A DNA stretch of 64,000 bases, from positions 398,989,886 through 399,053,885 of the forward strand of contig CM077666.1 in NCBI GenBank assembly GCA_039707655.1, written 5' to 3'. Below, piece after piece: positions 34,218 to 46,179 of this stretch. Every line of letters begins with the position of its first letter. Position 1 is the first letter of the stretch. Position numbers and translations under genes: made by a program. A model generated the notes under the pieces. It did no database searches. It saw nothing but the letters and a program-made list of their open reading frames with translations, and was not told where the DNA came from. Source of the stretch: Elymus sibiricus (Eukaryota; Streptophyta; Magnoliopsida; Poales; Poaceae).

Positions 34218-37200
34218 CTGGTGCTTTCATTGAGAGCCTGCTGGCAGTCGCCGCGGTGCGATGGGAATTCAGATCGTCTCCGGCGCGATCTACGCGTCGG
34301 AACCGAGCTTTATTATCGATGTCGGCATCTTCGTTGCCGGCTCGACTAGTCACCTCGGCTGGGCCGAGGACCAGGCTCCTCTTCGGATCGTCAAGATCGG
34401 ACGGATGTCTTCATCATCATCAACTCTGATCTCATCCGGGATCATGGAAAAATCATCCATGGTGCTCGGGGGCTCAACGTCAACATTGCCCTTGCGCGAT
34501 CATGCAGTTTTTTCTGGACAGCGGGTTCGCGTCCACCGTCACCGCCTCATCGAGCGTTGTTTTGATGAATCCTTTGGTGTAATTGTGTGGAATAGAAGTC
34601 TATAATGACCTCGTAAAATTTCGTCGTATTCCGATGGAGGAATCTTCGGCGGTCTACGATATACCGGAGCCCTGTCAAATCTGGACGAGTTTAGGGCGAG
34701 GAGTCCAGCATCCAGCTCGGACATCCTTTGGAAGATCCAACCGTTTATCGGCTGCGGAATTCCTATATCTACCATCCCTCAAAATTTCAGCTCGATCCGA
34801 CCGTTCAAACTCCGGGAATAGCCCGAGGAGTGCGTCAATTTTCGGATCTGTTTTCTGCGCGAAAACGAATCCGACCCGAGTTCATCTTTTTCATGAACAG
34901 ATTATCGGATATCCTTTTTGAAGGGAATTTTTTATAGGGTATTGTGTTTTGTCCTCAAACACGTGCCCACAAATTTTAAGCCTTTTCCGAGGCGGTCTTC
35001 GTCGTCGCGCCGGTGTCAAACCAGCCCGGCCACGTTGCTCCATGGCTGCCGACCTGCGCCAGCATCGACTGCGCCGTCGCTTCATCGAGCCGACGACAAC
35101 CACCTCGGATCATCACCTCGGCGAGCCGACCAAGAGTTCGGCACCGCTCTCCCTAATGATCGTCAAGATAACATCGTCACCTTACGGATTGCACGGGTCG
35201 GGCGCGCCAGCATCGCCGCGCGGTCACTTATCAAGCCGGCATTGACCGCGTCACAAAGTTTCGACCTGCGTCGGCATCGCCGCGCCGTTGCTTCTTTGAG
35301 CCGATGTCCACCTCGCCGACCTGCTTCGACACCTCGGCTGGCATGGGGGTTGCAACGTCACCTTACCGACCTGTTCCGACACCTCAGCTAGACCGGGGGC
35401 TTCGCCATCTCTTCATCAACCCACTCCGGGGACTTCGGCGTCACCAGCCGATCAACTTCGTCACCTCGGCTGGCCCGGGGGCTTCGCCTCACCACATAGA
35501 CCGTGTCGCGTCGCTGCTTCATCAAGCCGAGCTCTTCACTCGGCCACCTCGGGCTTGGGGGCTGGGACCTCGGTCAAGCCGAGGACTATGCGTACTCGTC
35601 CCGCCACAAGCCCGCACCACGTCATCAACGCCGAGCACATTAACCAGCTAAGTCGCTTTCATGCTTAAATTTTCTCAATTCTTAATTTTTTGTTCGGTTC
35701 GACCAAGCATTATATTTATGTTAAAATCTGTTTGTTAAAAACGAGGTTCGTTAAAACCGCTTCTTTTTCACATGTCAACCAGGGGCTCTTAAATTTGTAT
35801 GAGCCGTTTTATAATAAGTGTTTTTTTTTCTTCTAAGTCGTCGCAAAGTCTTTTTCTAACACTCCTTTTTCAACTCGAGTGTATGGTCAATAGCCGGATA
35901 GCCTGGTTTCTCTCTAAAGCCGCTCGAGTTTAGTTTGCTAAATTGGCCTCTGAGAAGCACTCCGCCTTCAGGATATGGAGGTTGAAGCCAAAGGTTGACC
36001 TACTTGAAGTTTAGAGATCGGATGTGTCATGTTAAAGCACGACGGAAGGAAAAATTTATTTTAAGACCAATTTTTGGATTCGCACCAAAAAACTTGATTT
36101 AGTTCGGACGTCAAGTTTTCACATAAAGTTTTTTGGCTTTTCGAGCTTATGGCACTTTTAAGCTATTTGTATGTTTTTCTTTCAGGAGGCGGGACATCCT
36201 TATGACCGCGGTGCTCTGCGTAATAATTCAGCTCGGGAGATCTTTTCTGACCCGCAGCTCGACATCTTTCCTGCCGACCTACACCTCGGCGTTGGCGAAA
36301 CGCACATGACATCTGGACTAGTTCCTGAGGAGATTCGATCCCCAGGTTGGTCGGCCGCACGCAACCTGAGTCTCGGGGGATACTGTGTGTCTCCAGCATA
36401 ACTCTCGTAGTACAACGTCGGATACCTTTAAAGCATCGGCAATATCAACGGGGGGCTGCGACTAGAGCCGAACCCACCAAAAGCCAAGGTACTCCGAGGA
36501 GTCCTCGGCAAAACGTTCTCGGATATTGCTTTATATGCATCAGTTTCGAATTGTGTCTTCGGTCAATAGTTGGGTTGCCCGGCTCCTGTGCTTGCCTCCT
36601 ACGTTCCGCTTTGTTCGGCTAGGTGTGCAAAGGGAGAACCACTGCGATTGTACTTCTGATTTAACTGGTCAAGTACCTCAGTGGAGAAAGTCGAAAACTG
36701 ACTGTCACAATGAGCGCAAACTGGTCACCGATCCGATGACCATGTCAAACTATAGATCGATAGAGATTACCCCGTGTTAAATGATGGGCCTTTCATAAAA
36801 TTGGCCGAAGTGTTAATGGCTTGACCTCGGCTGACGCCGAATACTAACCGGGGGCTAGTGATTGGCCTCCCAACTTTAAGCTCCTATGACTAAGTGAAAG
36901 TTATAAAGCCTGCATATCTGATTGCCTCGTTTCCGCTAACACAACTGCCTCCGGGCATCGAGACGTCGGCTAAGGGTTGTCTTGTTAGTACGGAAACACC
37001 CTGCGTAGCATCTACAAAGGGGTGGAAGCCGACGATGGGTCACTTTCAAATGATAAACGGTCACAACGGAGTCAAAATAACATATAGCATAAAGCGTTTG
37101 TATTTAATATACAAGTGCTGCCTTCCGTAATTATCGTTATAAAGCCATAAATATGCATCAATCTGACTTAAGATTTTGGCCAAGCTGGGTTGCCTGGCTC

Positions 37201-38321
37201 CTGTGCTTACCCCCTACGTTCCCGATTGTTCGGCTAGGGGGTAAAGGGAGCACCTCTGTGATTGTTACTAACGGGTCATCCGGGTTCGTACCTCAGACTG
37301 GGTGAAGCCAAAAGCTAGCTGTCTTAAGAATATAATTGGTCAGCAACGACGGAAGTGAAAATTTCGGTTCATTAAGACCACAAAGTTCGGGAACTTTCCC
37401 CAAACTAAATCCTCAATATTTTCCTCCCACATTGATCGGAGGTGAGGTTTCATGATCATGGTCAACATGACAGCCTGGGAAAAGGAACTTATAAATGAAC
37501 TATTTTTCCCAGAAGATGTTTCTTACGTTAAATAGTAATATAATATATCTCTCCACGTACCTTTGTTTATAAAACCGTATGGCCGGATTGCCTTGTTTTC
37601 CATAAATCTTGGCCCTTATAAAGGCTTTATAAAGTAGGAAAACACTCCTTCGCTACTGGCCGAGGAGGTTGAAGCCGATAATCGGTCAACAAAGTTTTTG
37701 TACAATGCTGATCCGAGCATTAATGATGTAAAGTACTTGGATACATAGAATCATTACACATAAATTGTGATCAAAATCAATTTACTCCGGATATCGATCC
37801 TTAATTCGGCCATCTTTGCCCAAATTAAGGCTCGGGGGCTACTGCATTGACGATTCAATGCAGACAATTTACAAATTGCAAAAAAGTTTCCGAGGAGATT
37901 ACAATCCTTAGGTTGGTCGGCCGCACCCAACCTGAGTCTCGAGGACTATGCACACCGCGTTTCCATTCCTAAGTATGCTGCCGAGCAAGGAATCGATCCT
38001 CAGGCCGATTTCGCGAATCGACCTGAGTCTCAGGGGCTATTGGGATCAGCGATTTTATTTCATCCTTCAGGTGCATCTTGGATTTTAGGCTGACACACAC
38101 CTTGAGGACTACTGGCTATACATCTCGGCAGAGAATAAATTACACCAATCGGAAATAAATTCCGCAAAAAATCAGCCCAAGACCGAGGTGGTGCACCACC
38201 TCGGAAGCAGTCCGGCATAAAGCTCGGCTGTGAGTGGCTGGCTCCATAGAGAACTTTTTCGGCGTTAAGCTCGGATAACCCCCTTCAAACTTTTTAAAAA
38301 ACGAGGTACTCTATGCCTCCT

Positions 38322-38462
38322 CAGATGCAGTCCGGCGCTGGAGCTCGGATACAGACCGGCGTTGGAGCTCGGCTGCTAAAATGTACCTCGGATGCAGACC
38401 GGCGTTGGAGCTTGGCTGCAAAAGACACCTCGGATGCAGTCCGGCGTTGGAGCTCGGATGCG
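38322..38462 (+). repeat. Short tandem-like repeats in the nested element
   Basis: Four imperfect copies of GATGCAGWCCGGCGTTGGAG (W is A or T; one copy reads GATACAG) occur near 38324, 38348, 38391 and 38436, with spacing of about 25-45 bp. They lie just inside the 3' LTR. Confidence 0.8.
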
Positions 38463-38695
38463 AGAGGACACCACCGCACGGGAAACACTTCGAACCCGAG
38501 GTGTGGCGTAAAAAATAACAAGGCATTGATAAAGGCCGAGAACTTAAAGGACTCCTCGGATACACCTCGGCGATCCTCAAGATCGGAAATGGGAAGATTT
38601 GTTGAACCAGTTTTCAAGACCGATGACCGAAGACGAAGAACAGTTCAGAAGAACCGAGGATCGTCCCCAACTTGAAGACCGGTTCAGGGGGCTAC

Positions 38696-39116
38696 TGATG
38701 GTGTCCTGGACTAGGGGATACTCACCACATCGTCTCCCGACCAGGTGGGTTGAGCCGAGGACCCCCATGGCGGTTCACTCATGGGCCACTTCGGGCAGCC
38801 CATGACGCATACAAGGAAGACTCTACAAGACTTGGTGCACAAGCCTAAGACTCTCCTAAACCCTACGCCTCTGGTACATTATATAAACCGAGGCCAGGCT
38901 AGTCAATAGATGATCTGATATTCATTAGAACAATCTCGTGGTAGATACATGTACTCTGTACTACACCCCATATGAATACAATCAAAAACAGGACGTAGGG
39001 TATTATCTCTTCGAGAGAGCCCGAACCTGGGTAAAATCATGTGTCCATGTTACCATCGCTCCAAGACGCCTAGCTTAGGATCCCTACTACGAGATATGCC
39101 GGATTTAGAACCGACA
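38696..39116 (+). repeat. 3' LTR of the nested element
   Basis: This copy matches 33797-34217 at the same length and is preceded by the polypurine tract at 38681-38695. Confidence 0.92.
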
Positions 39117-39627
39117 GATGCCGAGCCTCGTTCCCCGCTCCCTGGGGAGGGGGCCTCACGAGGAGTCCTGGTGAGATGGTCGATGATGACGGCGCGCTGG
39201 GCCCACGCCAGGCGTTGTGCCCTGGGCCAAAGGCAGACGGGCCTGGATACCCTGGGTTCCACGGGCCCGACAGTAGCCCCCGGGCCCGCGGCACGCACGT
39301 TCCCGCCTAAGGGGGCGAAACGGCGCGGGTCCTAACCGCCTGTGGTCCAGGCGTGACGCGTGGCGCATGATGTGACGGGGGACGCCCCCACTTCTCCCAC
39401 GACGCCTCGGTAACCGCTTGCGCTGACATAAAGTCCGCCGCGCGCCGTGAGGTCATCATTGCCTTCCTTCACACATTGCCGCTGCTTCAATTCCCGACGT
39501 CGGAGAAGGCGGAGCGACGAGAAGAGCCCTGCGCCGAGCATAAAGAGGGGAAGAGAGGAGCCGAAGTCCTCCACCCATCTTCTTCTTCCTCCACTCTTCT
39601 CCGTCTCCTACCAGAGCTGCCGCAGAG

Positions 39628-40267
39628 ATGGCGAGGGAAAGAGGACGTGGCCATGCTTCCACTGCCGCATCCAAGGTTCCACCCCGGGGGCGCGGGCGCT
39701 CCGCGATGGCTGCCGACGCCGGGCCCAGCGGTCGCGGAAGGGGCGCCGCTCGCGGGCGCGGGGGACGAGGCACGCGCAGCCGCGCTACCACCCCAGGCGG
39801 GGAGCCATTCGGCGGAGGCGGCGCACGAGTTCATCGTGAACATGCACCGCAGCCCCTGCACCTGGCTCCGGCTCCTGGACACCTTCGCGGCGGCGATGGC
39901 GGACCGTGCGCCCTTGGGCTTGCGGGTGCAGGCCGACGACTGCTGCAACGGCCCCTCCTGGGTGGCGACGGAGCTCACCCCTTCGTGCTTCATGTTCTTG
40001 AAGCAGGGGTGGAAGTCGTTCGCCCTCGCCCGTGGCCTGAAGCGGGGGCATGTCCTCCAATTCAAGTACGATGGGGCCGCCACACTCTTCGTGAAGATCT
40101 TTGGGATCTCCGGCAGCCGTCTGGAGTGCTGCGCGGAGAGCGAAGACAGCAGCTACAGCGGCTCCTCCAGCGAGGACGACAGCGGCAGCAGTGCCACCCC
40201 CTCCGGCGGAAGCGGAAGAGACGACAACTCCCCCCGCGTCAAGAGCGAGGACGAGGACTCCGACTAG
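39628..40267 (+). pseudogene. B3-domain ORF captured in antisense inside the gypsy element
   Basis: A start codon in good context (GAGATGGCGAGG, 39628) opens a basic frame MARERGRGHASTAASK with RGRG repeats. Near 39800-39815 the reading must shift by one base into the next frame, which encodes a B3-like fold: AHEFIVNMHRSPCTWLRL, GLRVQ, a WVATELTPSCFMFLKQGW strand pair, SFALARGLKRGHVLQFKYDG and AATLFVKIFG. A Ser/Asp/Glu-rich acidic tail (SEDSSYSGSSSEDDSG, KSEDEDSD) runs to the stop at 40267. B3 domains bind DNA in plant transcription factors (ARF, ABI3, REM). The ORF is antisense to gag-pol, between the RT remnant and the 3' LTR, where integrase would normally lie. The frameshift suggests decay. 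Expression is unknown. The tail and LKRGHVLQFKYDG arrangement favour B3 over a chance frame. Confidence 0.65.
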
Positions 40268-41370
40268 GCGCGCGTGGCGACGATTCCGGAACCCCTGGCG
40301 GCGGGCACCGTGCGCATGGTGACGGAGCCGCACTCGCCTGCAGCGCCTTCTCGGGGATGGGCGCAGCGTCCGCGCTGGAGTCTTGGGGGTGACGGCGCCC
40401 CGCCTAGGCCCTTTCTTTCTTTTTCATCTTCCTGCACCGAACCGATGTAGCCCCGCGGGGGCGTGAAAACAATATCTTTTATGTTTAACTTAATGCTCTC
40501 GTGATTTGGGGTGTACGCGTTCCCTCCCAAAGCCCTCTCGTGAGGCTGGTTTTCTTTTCCTTGTTCGCCTCAGCGCTCTACGCCGTCAAGACCCAGCCCC
40601 CGAGCGGGCCACAGCCGTCGCTGGTATGTCCGGTCGCGATGCCGGGACAAGGCCAGGAGGTGAGGGGCACCGGAAGCTAGTGAGGGCTCCTGATGCGCGG
40701 TGCTCAGGGAGCCCCCCTTTGGCGTGCAAGCGGCTCACGTAGAAGAAGAAAAACGCTAGCGCTCAGCAGGATCACAAAGGGAGAGAGCTTGAGCGACGGC
40801 AAGGGCGTCTCGTGAGGTAGTTAGACTTAGCTTTTGGCGGAGAGTGGTGTCGGATGAGCCACAACTCGTGAGGGGCTCATGCGGCTCACGAGGCGTGGCC
40901 TTCGAAGTATCTTCGTCTCGCGAGGTCCTTTGATTAGGCGACCGCTGCAGGTCGGCTCGCGAGAGGGCGCCCGCGAGGTCCCCGTGCGTCTTGCTTCCTG
41001 AGACACTGCATGTCGACGAATTTCACAATGAGGGGAGCGACACGTGCTCGCTAGCTCGTCCGTGGCCGTTGCGTGAGGAGATAAGGCACCAAGGACCTTG
41101 GTGAGGTGACGTGCACGGGAGCAGGCTCGCGAGCCAGAGCTCAGTCGCTTGGATTTGGCGGCGCTGCAGGGACGGACCCGAGCACAGGCGCCGTGCCTAG
41201 CCCCCGCTCACGGAATCGGTCAGGGGAGGGGTCGCGAGCGCGTGGCGCTCTCGGGACGGCATCGCTCGTAACACGCAATTAAGTAGGCAACTTAACTCAT
41301 CAGGGTGAAATCAGCAAAATCCATTACACAACCAAAAGGAGAGGGGCGAGGCTGCCGTGTCCGGCACGGA
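40268..41370. other. Non-coding part of the gypsy interior
   Basis: No coding domain is visible. The palindromic words CTCGCGAG and CTCACGAGG/CCTCGTGAG occur many times, as they do in the rest of the element. Confidence 0.6.
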
Positions 41371-44300
41371 TCAGCTTGAGGTTAGTGCGGCCCGTGGGGC
41401 GCCCTCAGCCGCGTTAAACCACATCACCTTGGCGGAAGGGTTCCGGGAGCGAAGGTGCGGAAGACGCGGTGAGAAGGGACGTGGGCCGCGCGAGGTGATG
41501 CCTCGGACGCGTCCTGGCAGGACCGTGCGGGGCGCGGCAAGGAAGACAGCTCCTCGGGGGCCAGGGAGCTCGCGAGTAGCAGGGGCCTCACGAGGCCCTG
41601 GCACGAGGGGCACCAGCCTCTGGAAGGAGGCGCCGGCGTTCCTCAGGCCGAAGGGCATGCGCATGCCGCCAACGGCGGGGCCAGCGCCCTGGCCGACTCG
41701 CGGCAGCAGGAAGGCGTCCTGAGGGCAGAACTTGTTGAGGCTGGTGAAGTCGACGCACATGCGCTCCTTGCCGCCCTTCTTGGGGACGACGACTGGGTTG
41801 GCGAGCCATTTGGGATGGCGCACCTCACGAATGACCCCAGCTTCCTGGAGCTTCTGAACTTCCCTGATGATGAAATCTTGCTTCTGTGGCGCCTGGCGCC
41901 GTGCTTTTTGCTTGACGGGGCGTGCATTGGGGCACACCACTAAGTGGTGCTCGATCACCTCCCTCGGCACACCGGACAAATCAAATGCTTTCCAGGCGAA
42001 AACATCCAAGTTTGCCCGAAGGAAGGTGACGAGCGCGCTTTCCTATGCAGGTGGAAGGCCAGCGCCGATGGTGAAGGCGGGGCCGGAGCCGCTGCCAACC
42101 ACCGACACCTTCTTCGTCTCGGCGCGGCCCTGAGAGAACAGCTGCTTCTTCTTCGCGGGCGCGGCCTCAGGAGGCTCGGCCACGTCCTCGTCAGCCGGAT
42201 GCACGACAGCGGCAGCCTTGTAGGCGTGCTCCAGGGAGCAGATCGCGTCCTTCTCGTCGCAGGTGACAGTGATGATGCCACTGCAGCCAGGCATCTTAAG
42301 GACATTGCAGGCGTGGTGGGTCGCCGCCATGAACTTGGTGAGAGCCGGGTAGCCCAAGATGGCATTGTAGGGCAGGCCGATGTGCGCCACGTCGAAGTCG
42401 ATGAGCTCGGTGTGGTAGTTCTTGCGGGTGCCAAAGGTGACGGGGAGGCGCACTTGCCCCAGAGGGATGGTGGAGCCATCGGTCACTCCGGAGAAGGGCC
42501 TGGTCGGCATCAGCTGGTCATAGGGCACTTGGAGCGTCTCAAAGGTCTCGATGGAGATCACGTTGAGGCCGGCGCCCCCGTCGATGAGGGTCTTGGTGAC
42601 CGCGACGTTGCTGATGGTTGGAGTGCACAGCATGGGGAGTGCGCCTGCGGAGGCCGTGGATTTTGGGTGGTCCTTGAAGTCGAAGGTGATGGCGTACTGC
42701 GACCACTTGAGGGGCCGCGTGGCCTCAGGCCTCGGGAGGGCGACATTCACCTCGCGAGAGAGCTGCTTGAAGTGGCGGTTGGACGCGGGGGCCTGAGCCC
42801 CGCCGAGGATGCAGGCGACCGCGCGAGGCTCCTGGTAGCCCCCAGCGCCCTCATCAGGCTGGTTGACGTCGTCCCTCCGGGGTGGCGGCGGCAGCGGCGG
42901 GAGAGCGGCATTGGCCTGAGGATTCGCCTCGCGAGGTTGGTCACGCCAGGCGGCCTCACGAGGCTGGTCATGCCAGCCCTGGCGGAAGTTGCTGTTGCCG
43001 CTGCGGCCGTCCCAGCGGTTGCCGCCGCGGCCACCTCCGCGGCCATTGCGGTCGTCCCGGCGGCCTTGGCGCTCGTCGCGGAGCAGCTTGAGCTCCTGGC
43101 AGTCCTCGGTGCCGTGGGAGCGCACGTTGTGGTAGGCGCAGAGCGTCCGACTGTCCTTCCTGGGCTCGTCGCGGTCGCGGCCGCCCTTCTGCTCGGGCTC
43201 TGCCGCTAGCACAGCGCCGCGTCGGGGTCGTTGTGAATGAAGAGGCGACCTTCTTCGGCCTTGGCGCACTTGTCAGTGAGGTCGAGCAGCTCAAGGACTG
43301 AGTCAAGCTCGCCGTTGATGGCGAGCTTCTCGTGCATCTTGATGTCCGTGACGCCGGTGGAGAACGCAGAGATGACGGCCGCGTCGGAGGCGCGCGGGAT
43401 CTTGTTGCGCACTTGGCTGAAGCGCTGGATGTACTTGCGGAGGGTCTCATCTGGGCTCTGCCGCACACGCCGCAGGTCGTTGATGGTGAGAGAGCGGTCC
43501 TGCGTGCCCTTGAAGTTGGCGACGAACTGGCTGCAGAGCTCGGCCCACGATGAGATGGACGCCTCGGGGAGGTTTATGAGCCAGGAGCGCGGGCCGTCCT
43601 TAAGGGCCATGGGGAACCAGTTCGCCATGACCTTGTCGTCGCCGTTCGCCGCCTCGACGCTCAGTGCGTACAACTGAAGGAACTCTGCAGGGTTGGGGGT
43701 GCCGTCGTAGCGTGGAGGCAGCTCAGGCTTGAACTTCGCGGGCCACACCACGCGACGCAGCTCACAGGTGAAGGCGCGGCAGCCCACGCCGCTTGAGGGG
43801 ACGCCGCTAGCGAGGGCAGTGCGGTTTTGACGCCCTGCCGCCGCGACCTCCTGAACGGCCTGATCCTGGCGCTGGCGCTGCCACTCGAGGAGCACTCGCG
43901 CATCAGGGGACGTGCGTCGGATGATCTGGCAGCTGGCCTCGTCCCGGACCGGCGAGGACGCGCCACGGGACGGCTCACGTGCCCGCGCGTTGCGCTGGAG
44001 CCTGCCATGCTCGTCGCGCAGAGGAGGCGGCGGGGGAGCGCCGTGCGCCAGGTCCCCAGTGCGAGACGGCGGAGGGCGGAGCGAGTGGGAAGGCGCCGGA
44101 GTGTCCCTGACGGTGTTGACGAGCTCGGTGATGCGGCCAAGCTAGGCGTCGTAGCCTGCGTCAGCTGGACGGTAGCGGAGCAGCTCGCGCGCCATGAGCA
44201 GCGCGGCCTACGGGTTCTGCGGCCCACGGTGGGCGAGGGAGGAGGCCGTGGCGGTGTGGCCGTTCGCCTGCACGGAGGGGTGCAGGGAGGAGTCCTGCTG

Positions 44301-44432
44301 CTCGCGAGTAGCGGGCTCGGTGGCGGCAGCAGCTTCGGCGTCGGGGCGGCAGCGATTGCCGCGGGCCACCGGCTCCGTCTGAGCCACGCGGCCAGCCCTG
44401 CGCTCGGCGCGCTCGCGGCGTGCGTCGGCCAT
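41371..44432 (-). pseudogene. Gypsy gag-protease-RT polyprotein, broken
   Basis: gag starts at 44432 (MADARRERAERRAGRV) and has two in-frame stops near 44205 and 44145 before the well-kept capsid region: FKPELPPRYDGTPNPAEFLQ, ANWFPMALKDGPRSWLINLP and LCSQFVANFKGTQDRSL. A one-base shift near 43215 moves to the next frame with CAYHNVRSHGTEDC, a knuckle-like remnant, and a retroviral-type aspartic protease with TLIDGGAGLNVISIETF. After a stop at 42043 a third frame gives the start of RT (PVVVPKKGGKERMCVDFTSL, LNKFCPQDAF). It then jumps to MRMPFGLRNAGASFQRL: about 50 codons including the first catalytic Asp region are missing. RT active site, RNase H and integrase are absent. This reads as a plant gypsy retroelement polyprotein and is not functional. 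Confidence 0.9.
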
Positions 44433-44495
44433 GAGGCTGATGGAACGAAGGGCGGAGCGGGAGAACAGTAGTGCACCCCTACCTGGCGCGCCAAA

Positions 44496-45383
44496 TGTCG
44501 GAAGTGGGGCTCTGGGGACCCAAAGGTTCGAACACTGGGGTGAGCTCATTCTACCTCTCGTCTCCTACCACGGCTAAGCTACGGCGAGGCTACGGCGAGA
44601 GCGCGCTAGCGAGGGGCGGACCGTGGACTCGGCGGTTTACCCAGGTTCGGGCCACTTTGCGGCGTAAAACCCTACTCCTGCTTGGTTGGGATTGCAATAG
44701 GCAAGAGTGTGTTCTCGCGTACAAGGTAGGAAGCGGTTGAATCGATCCCGGGGGGGTCCTCCTCTCTACAATGGCAGCACTGTCCCTTTATACCCGCCTT
44801 GGTCCTCTTCCCCCTCGAAAACTTAGGCGGGAAGGGTTGCCACACCTGGCGGTTTTGAAAGGGGACAAGCGCTCAGGCTATCCTGACTAAAGGTGGTCTT
44901 CGCCTGCCAAAGCATGATCCATGACGCGCCGGTGGGCTCGGTGATGACCTCCGCCCTGCGCGCCCGCCGTCTTGGTCTTCTTTCGCCGATCGGGCAACCT
45001 TTGGGGTTGCTTTGGGGGGTAGTTTGCTGGCCTTGCTCACTTAACACCAAAGAGGAAACTATCCTCATCCGCCCCTGCTGGCACAGCCTCTGTCGCCGCT
45101 CGTCGCCGCGCTCGTCACCCACGTGATGGGCACGAGACCGCGCGGCCGAGCCGAACAACCTTCGTCTTGGGCGCCTTCAGGAGGAGGCCACCTCGCGAGG
45201 CCGCTGGTGAAGATGCCGAGCCTCGTTCCCCGCTCCCTGAGGAGGGGGCCTCAGGAGGCCAGGGCCACACGAGGAGTCCTGGTGAGATGGTCGATGATGA
45301 CGGCGCGCTGGGCCCACGCCAGGCGTTGCGCCCTGGGCCAAAGGCAGACGGGCCTGGATACCCTGGGTTCCACGGGCCCGACA
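44496..45383 (-). repeat. 5' LTR of the gypsy element
   Basis: The 888-bp LTR matches 33053-33796 plus 39122-39272. By eye there are about twenty substitutions plus a few indels around CTCGCGAGG runs. The primer-site-like sequence is at 44476-44495 on the minus strand. Confidence 0.92.
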
Positions 45384-45678
45384 GACTATACCCGATCCCC
45401 AAGGTAACAACCGATGTCTCTTTGCACAAATGCAAGAAGCTGGCAGGTGATGAACTATTGTGTAATCTTGCACAATATGATTATGGAGGATGAGGGGAAG
45501 GGCCGCTCCCACACATAATTTTGATAAGTTTGGAGTACATGTCCGCCTCCCGGAACAAGATGCAGATCATGCTGTGAATTTTCTAGAGACGCGTCGACAA
45601 CTGCGAGATACACATGCCCACGTGCAATTACTCGATGATCTTGTGGAGCATATGTGGATCCACACTGTGAATCACTAA
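45384..45678 (+). pseudogene. PIF/Harbinger element, right part of the interrupted transposase
   Basis: After the second GACTA copy the plus strand reads on as IPDPQGNNRCLFAQMQEAG, which continues the FVKT at 33050 in family order. A deletion then removes the Glu-containing region, and NMIMEDEG-like sequence and FGVHVRLPEQDADHAVNFLE..LLDDLVEHMWIHTVNH follow to a stop at 45678. This confirms that the gypsy element entered an existing Harbinger copy. Confidence 0.85.
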
Positions 45679-46179
45679 ATTTTATGTTTGAATTATGAAC
45701 TCCAAATAAATTTTATGTTTGAACTATCTACTTTTCTCTCGAATAATTTTATTTGCGTGATATATTCATTGTTATGTGTATTCATATCGTTCTATGATTG
45801 ACGTGCATGTCTTTGCATGGGTTTAGAGCGCGTGAAGATGTGGCCCAACTCAGATGATGCGCTCGACTGCTCGAGGTGTTTGTCCCTAAGGGCTTTTCGG
45901 CGTCCCAGGCATGCGAGTACAGAGGTTGTATACATTCAATTCATCAGCTTCTTTCTCTTGTCAGTGATTTTACTTCAGTACATTTCAAAACAATACAGAG
46001 GTTGTATACATTTACTTCAGTACGTACCACTCAACAAATTTTGGGTTACAAATGTCTGCAAGTTCAATACTATTCGAAAATAGCAGTTACATGGATACAG
46101 CAGGAAACTGAACGTAGCTCTTCATCACATGGCTGCTATCAGAATCATCCCAGAAGATTGTTGCTGAGATCACCGCCAC
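45679..46179. other. 3' flank of the thioesterase gene
   Basis: AT-rich intergenic DNA and probable 3' untranslated region of the minus-strand gene at 46180. A short repeated phrase (ACAGAGGTTGTATACATT) occurs twice at about 45920 and 45995. Confidence 0.5.

Larger units (their letters stand above)
33797..39116 (+). mobile_element. Nested non-coding LTR retrotransposon (LARD-like)
   Basis: Two 421-bp LTRs (33797-34217 and 38696-39116) start TGA(C/T)GGTGTCCTGG and end TTTAGAACCGACA. The duplication GATGC flanks it at 33792-33796 and 39117-39121, inside the left LTR of the gypsy element. The purine tract GGTTCAGGGGGCTAC precedes the right LTR, so it points to the plus strand. I count about 14 differences between the LTRs. 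The 4.5-kb interior has no gag or pol, only short frames rich in GCCGAGG, CTCGG and CCTCGGC words. LTRs carry a TATA-like ATTATATAAACC. It is a large non-autonomous derivative, probably gypsy-driven. Confidence 0.9.
33053..45383 (-). mobile_element. Gypsy LTR retrotransposon with degenerate coding region and antisense B3 ORF
   Basis: Direct LTRs start TGTCGGAAGTGGGG and end GGGCCCGACA on the plus strand: 44496-45383 (888 bp) and 33053-39272, the latter split by a nested element. A perfect 5-bp duplication GACTA lies at 33048-33052 and 45384-45388. Inside the right LTR, the minus strand reads TTTGGCGCGCCAGGTAGGGG, a primer-site-like sequence. Inside the left LTR, the minus strand has the purine tract GGGGGCTAC. 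The element therefore runs right to left, with gag at the right. gag, protease and part of RT are present but broken; RNase H and integrase are missing. Without the nested element it is about 7.0 kb. It is a deletion derivative that would need proteins in trans. Confidence 0.92.

Noticed and set aside
41944..43209. 421-codon plus-strand frame
   Set aside because: It is the antisense shadow of the gypsy gag-protease region; the minus strand carries the recognisable motifs.
33053..45383. Naming the LTR elements as specific Triticeae families
   Set aside because: Family names depend on library comparison that cannot be done here; only superfamily-level calls are made.
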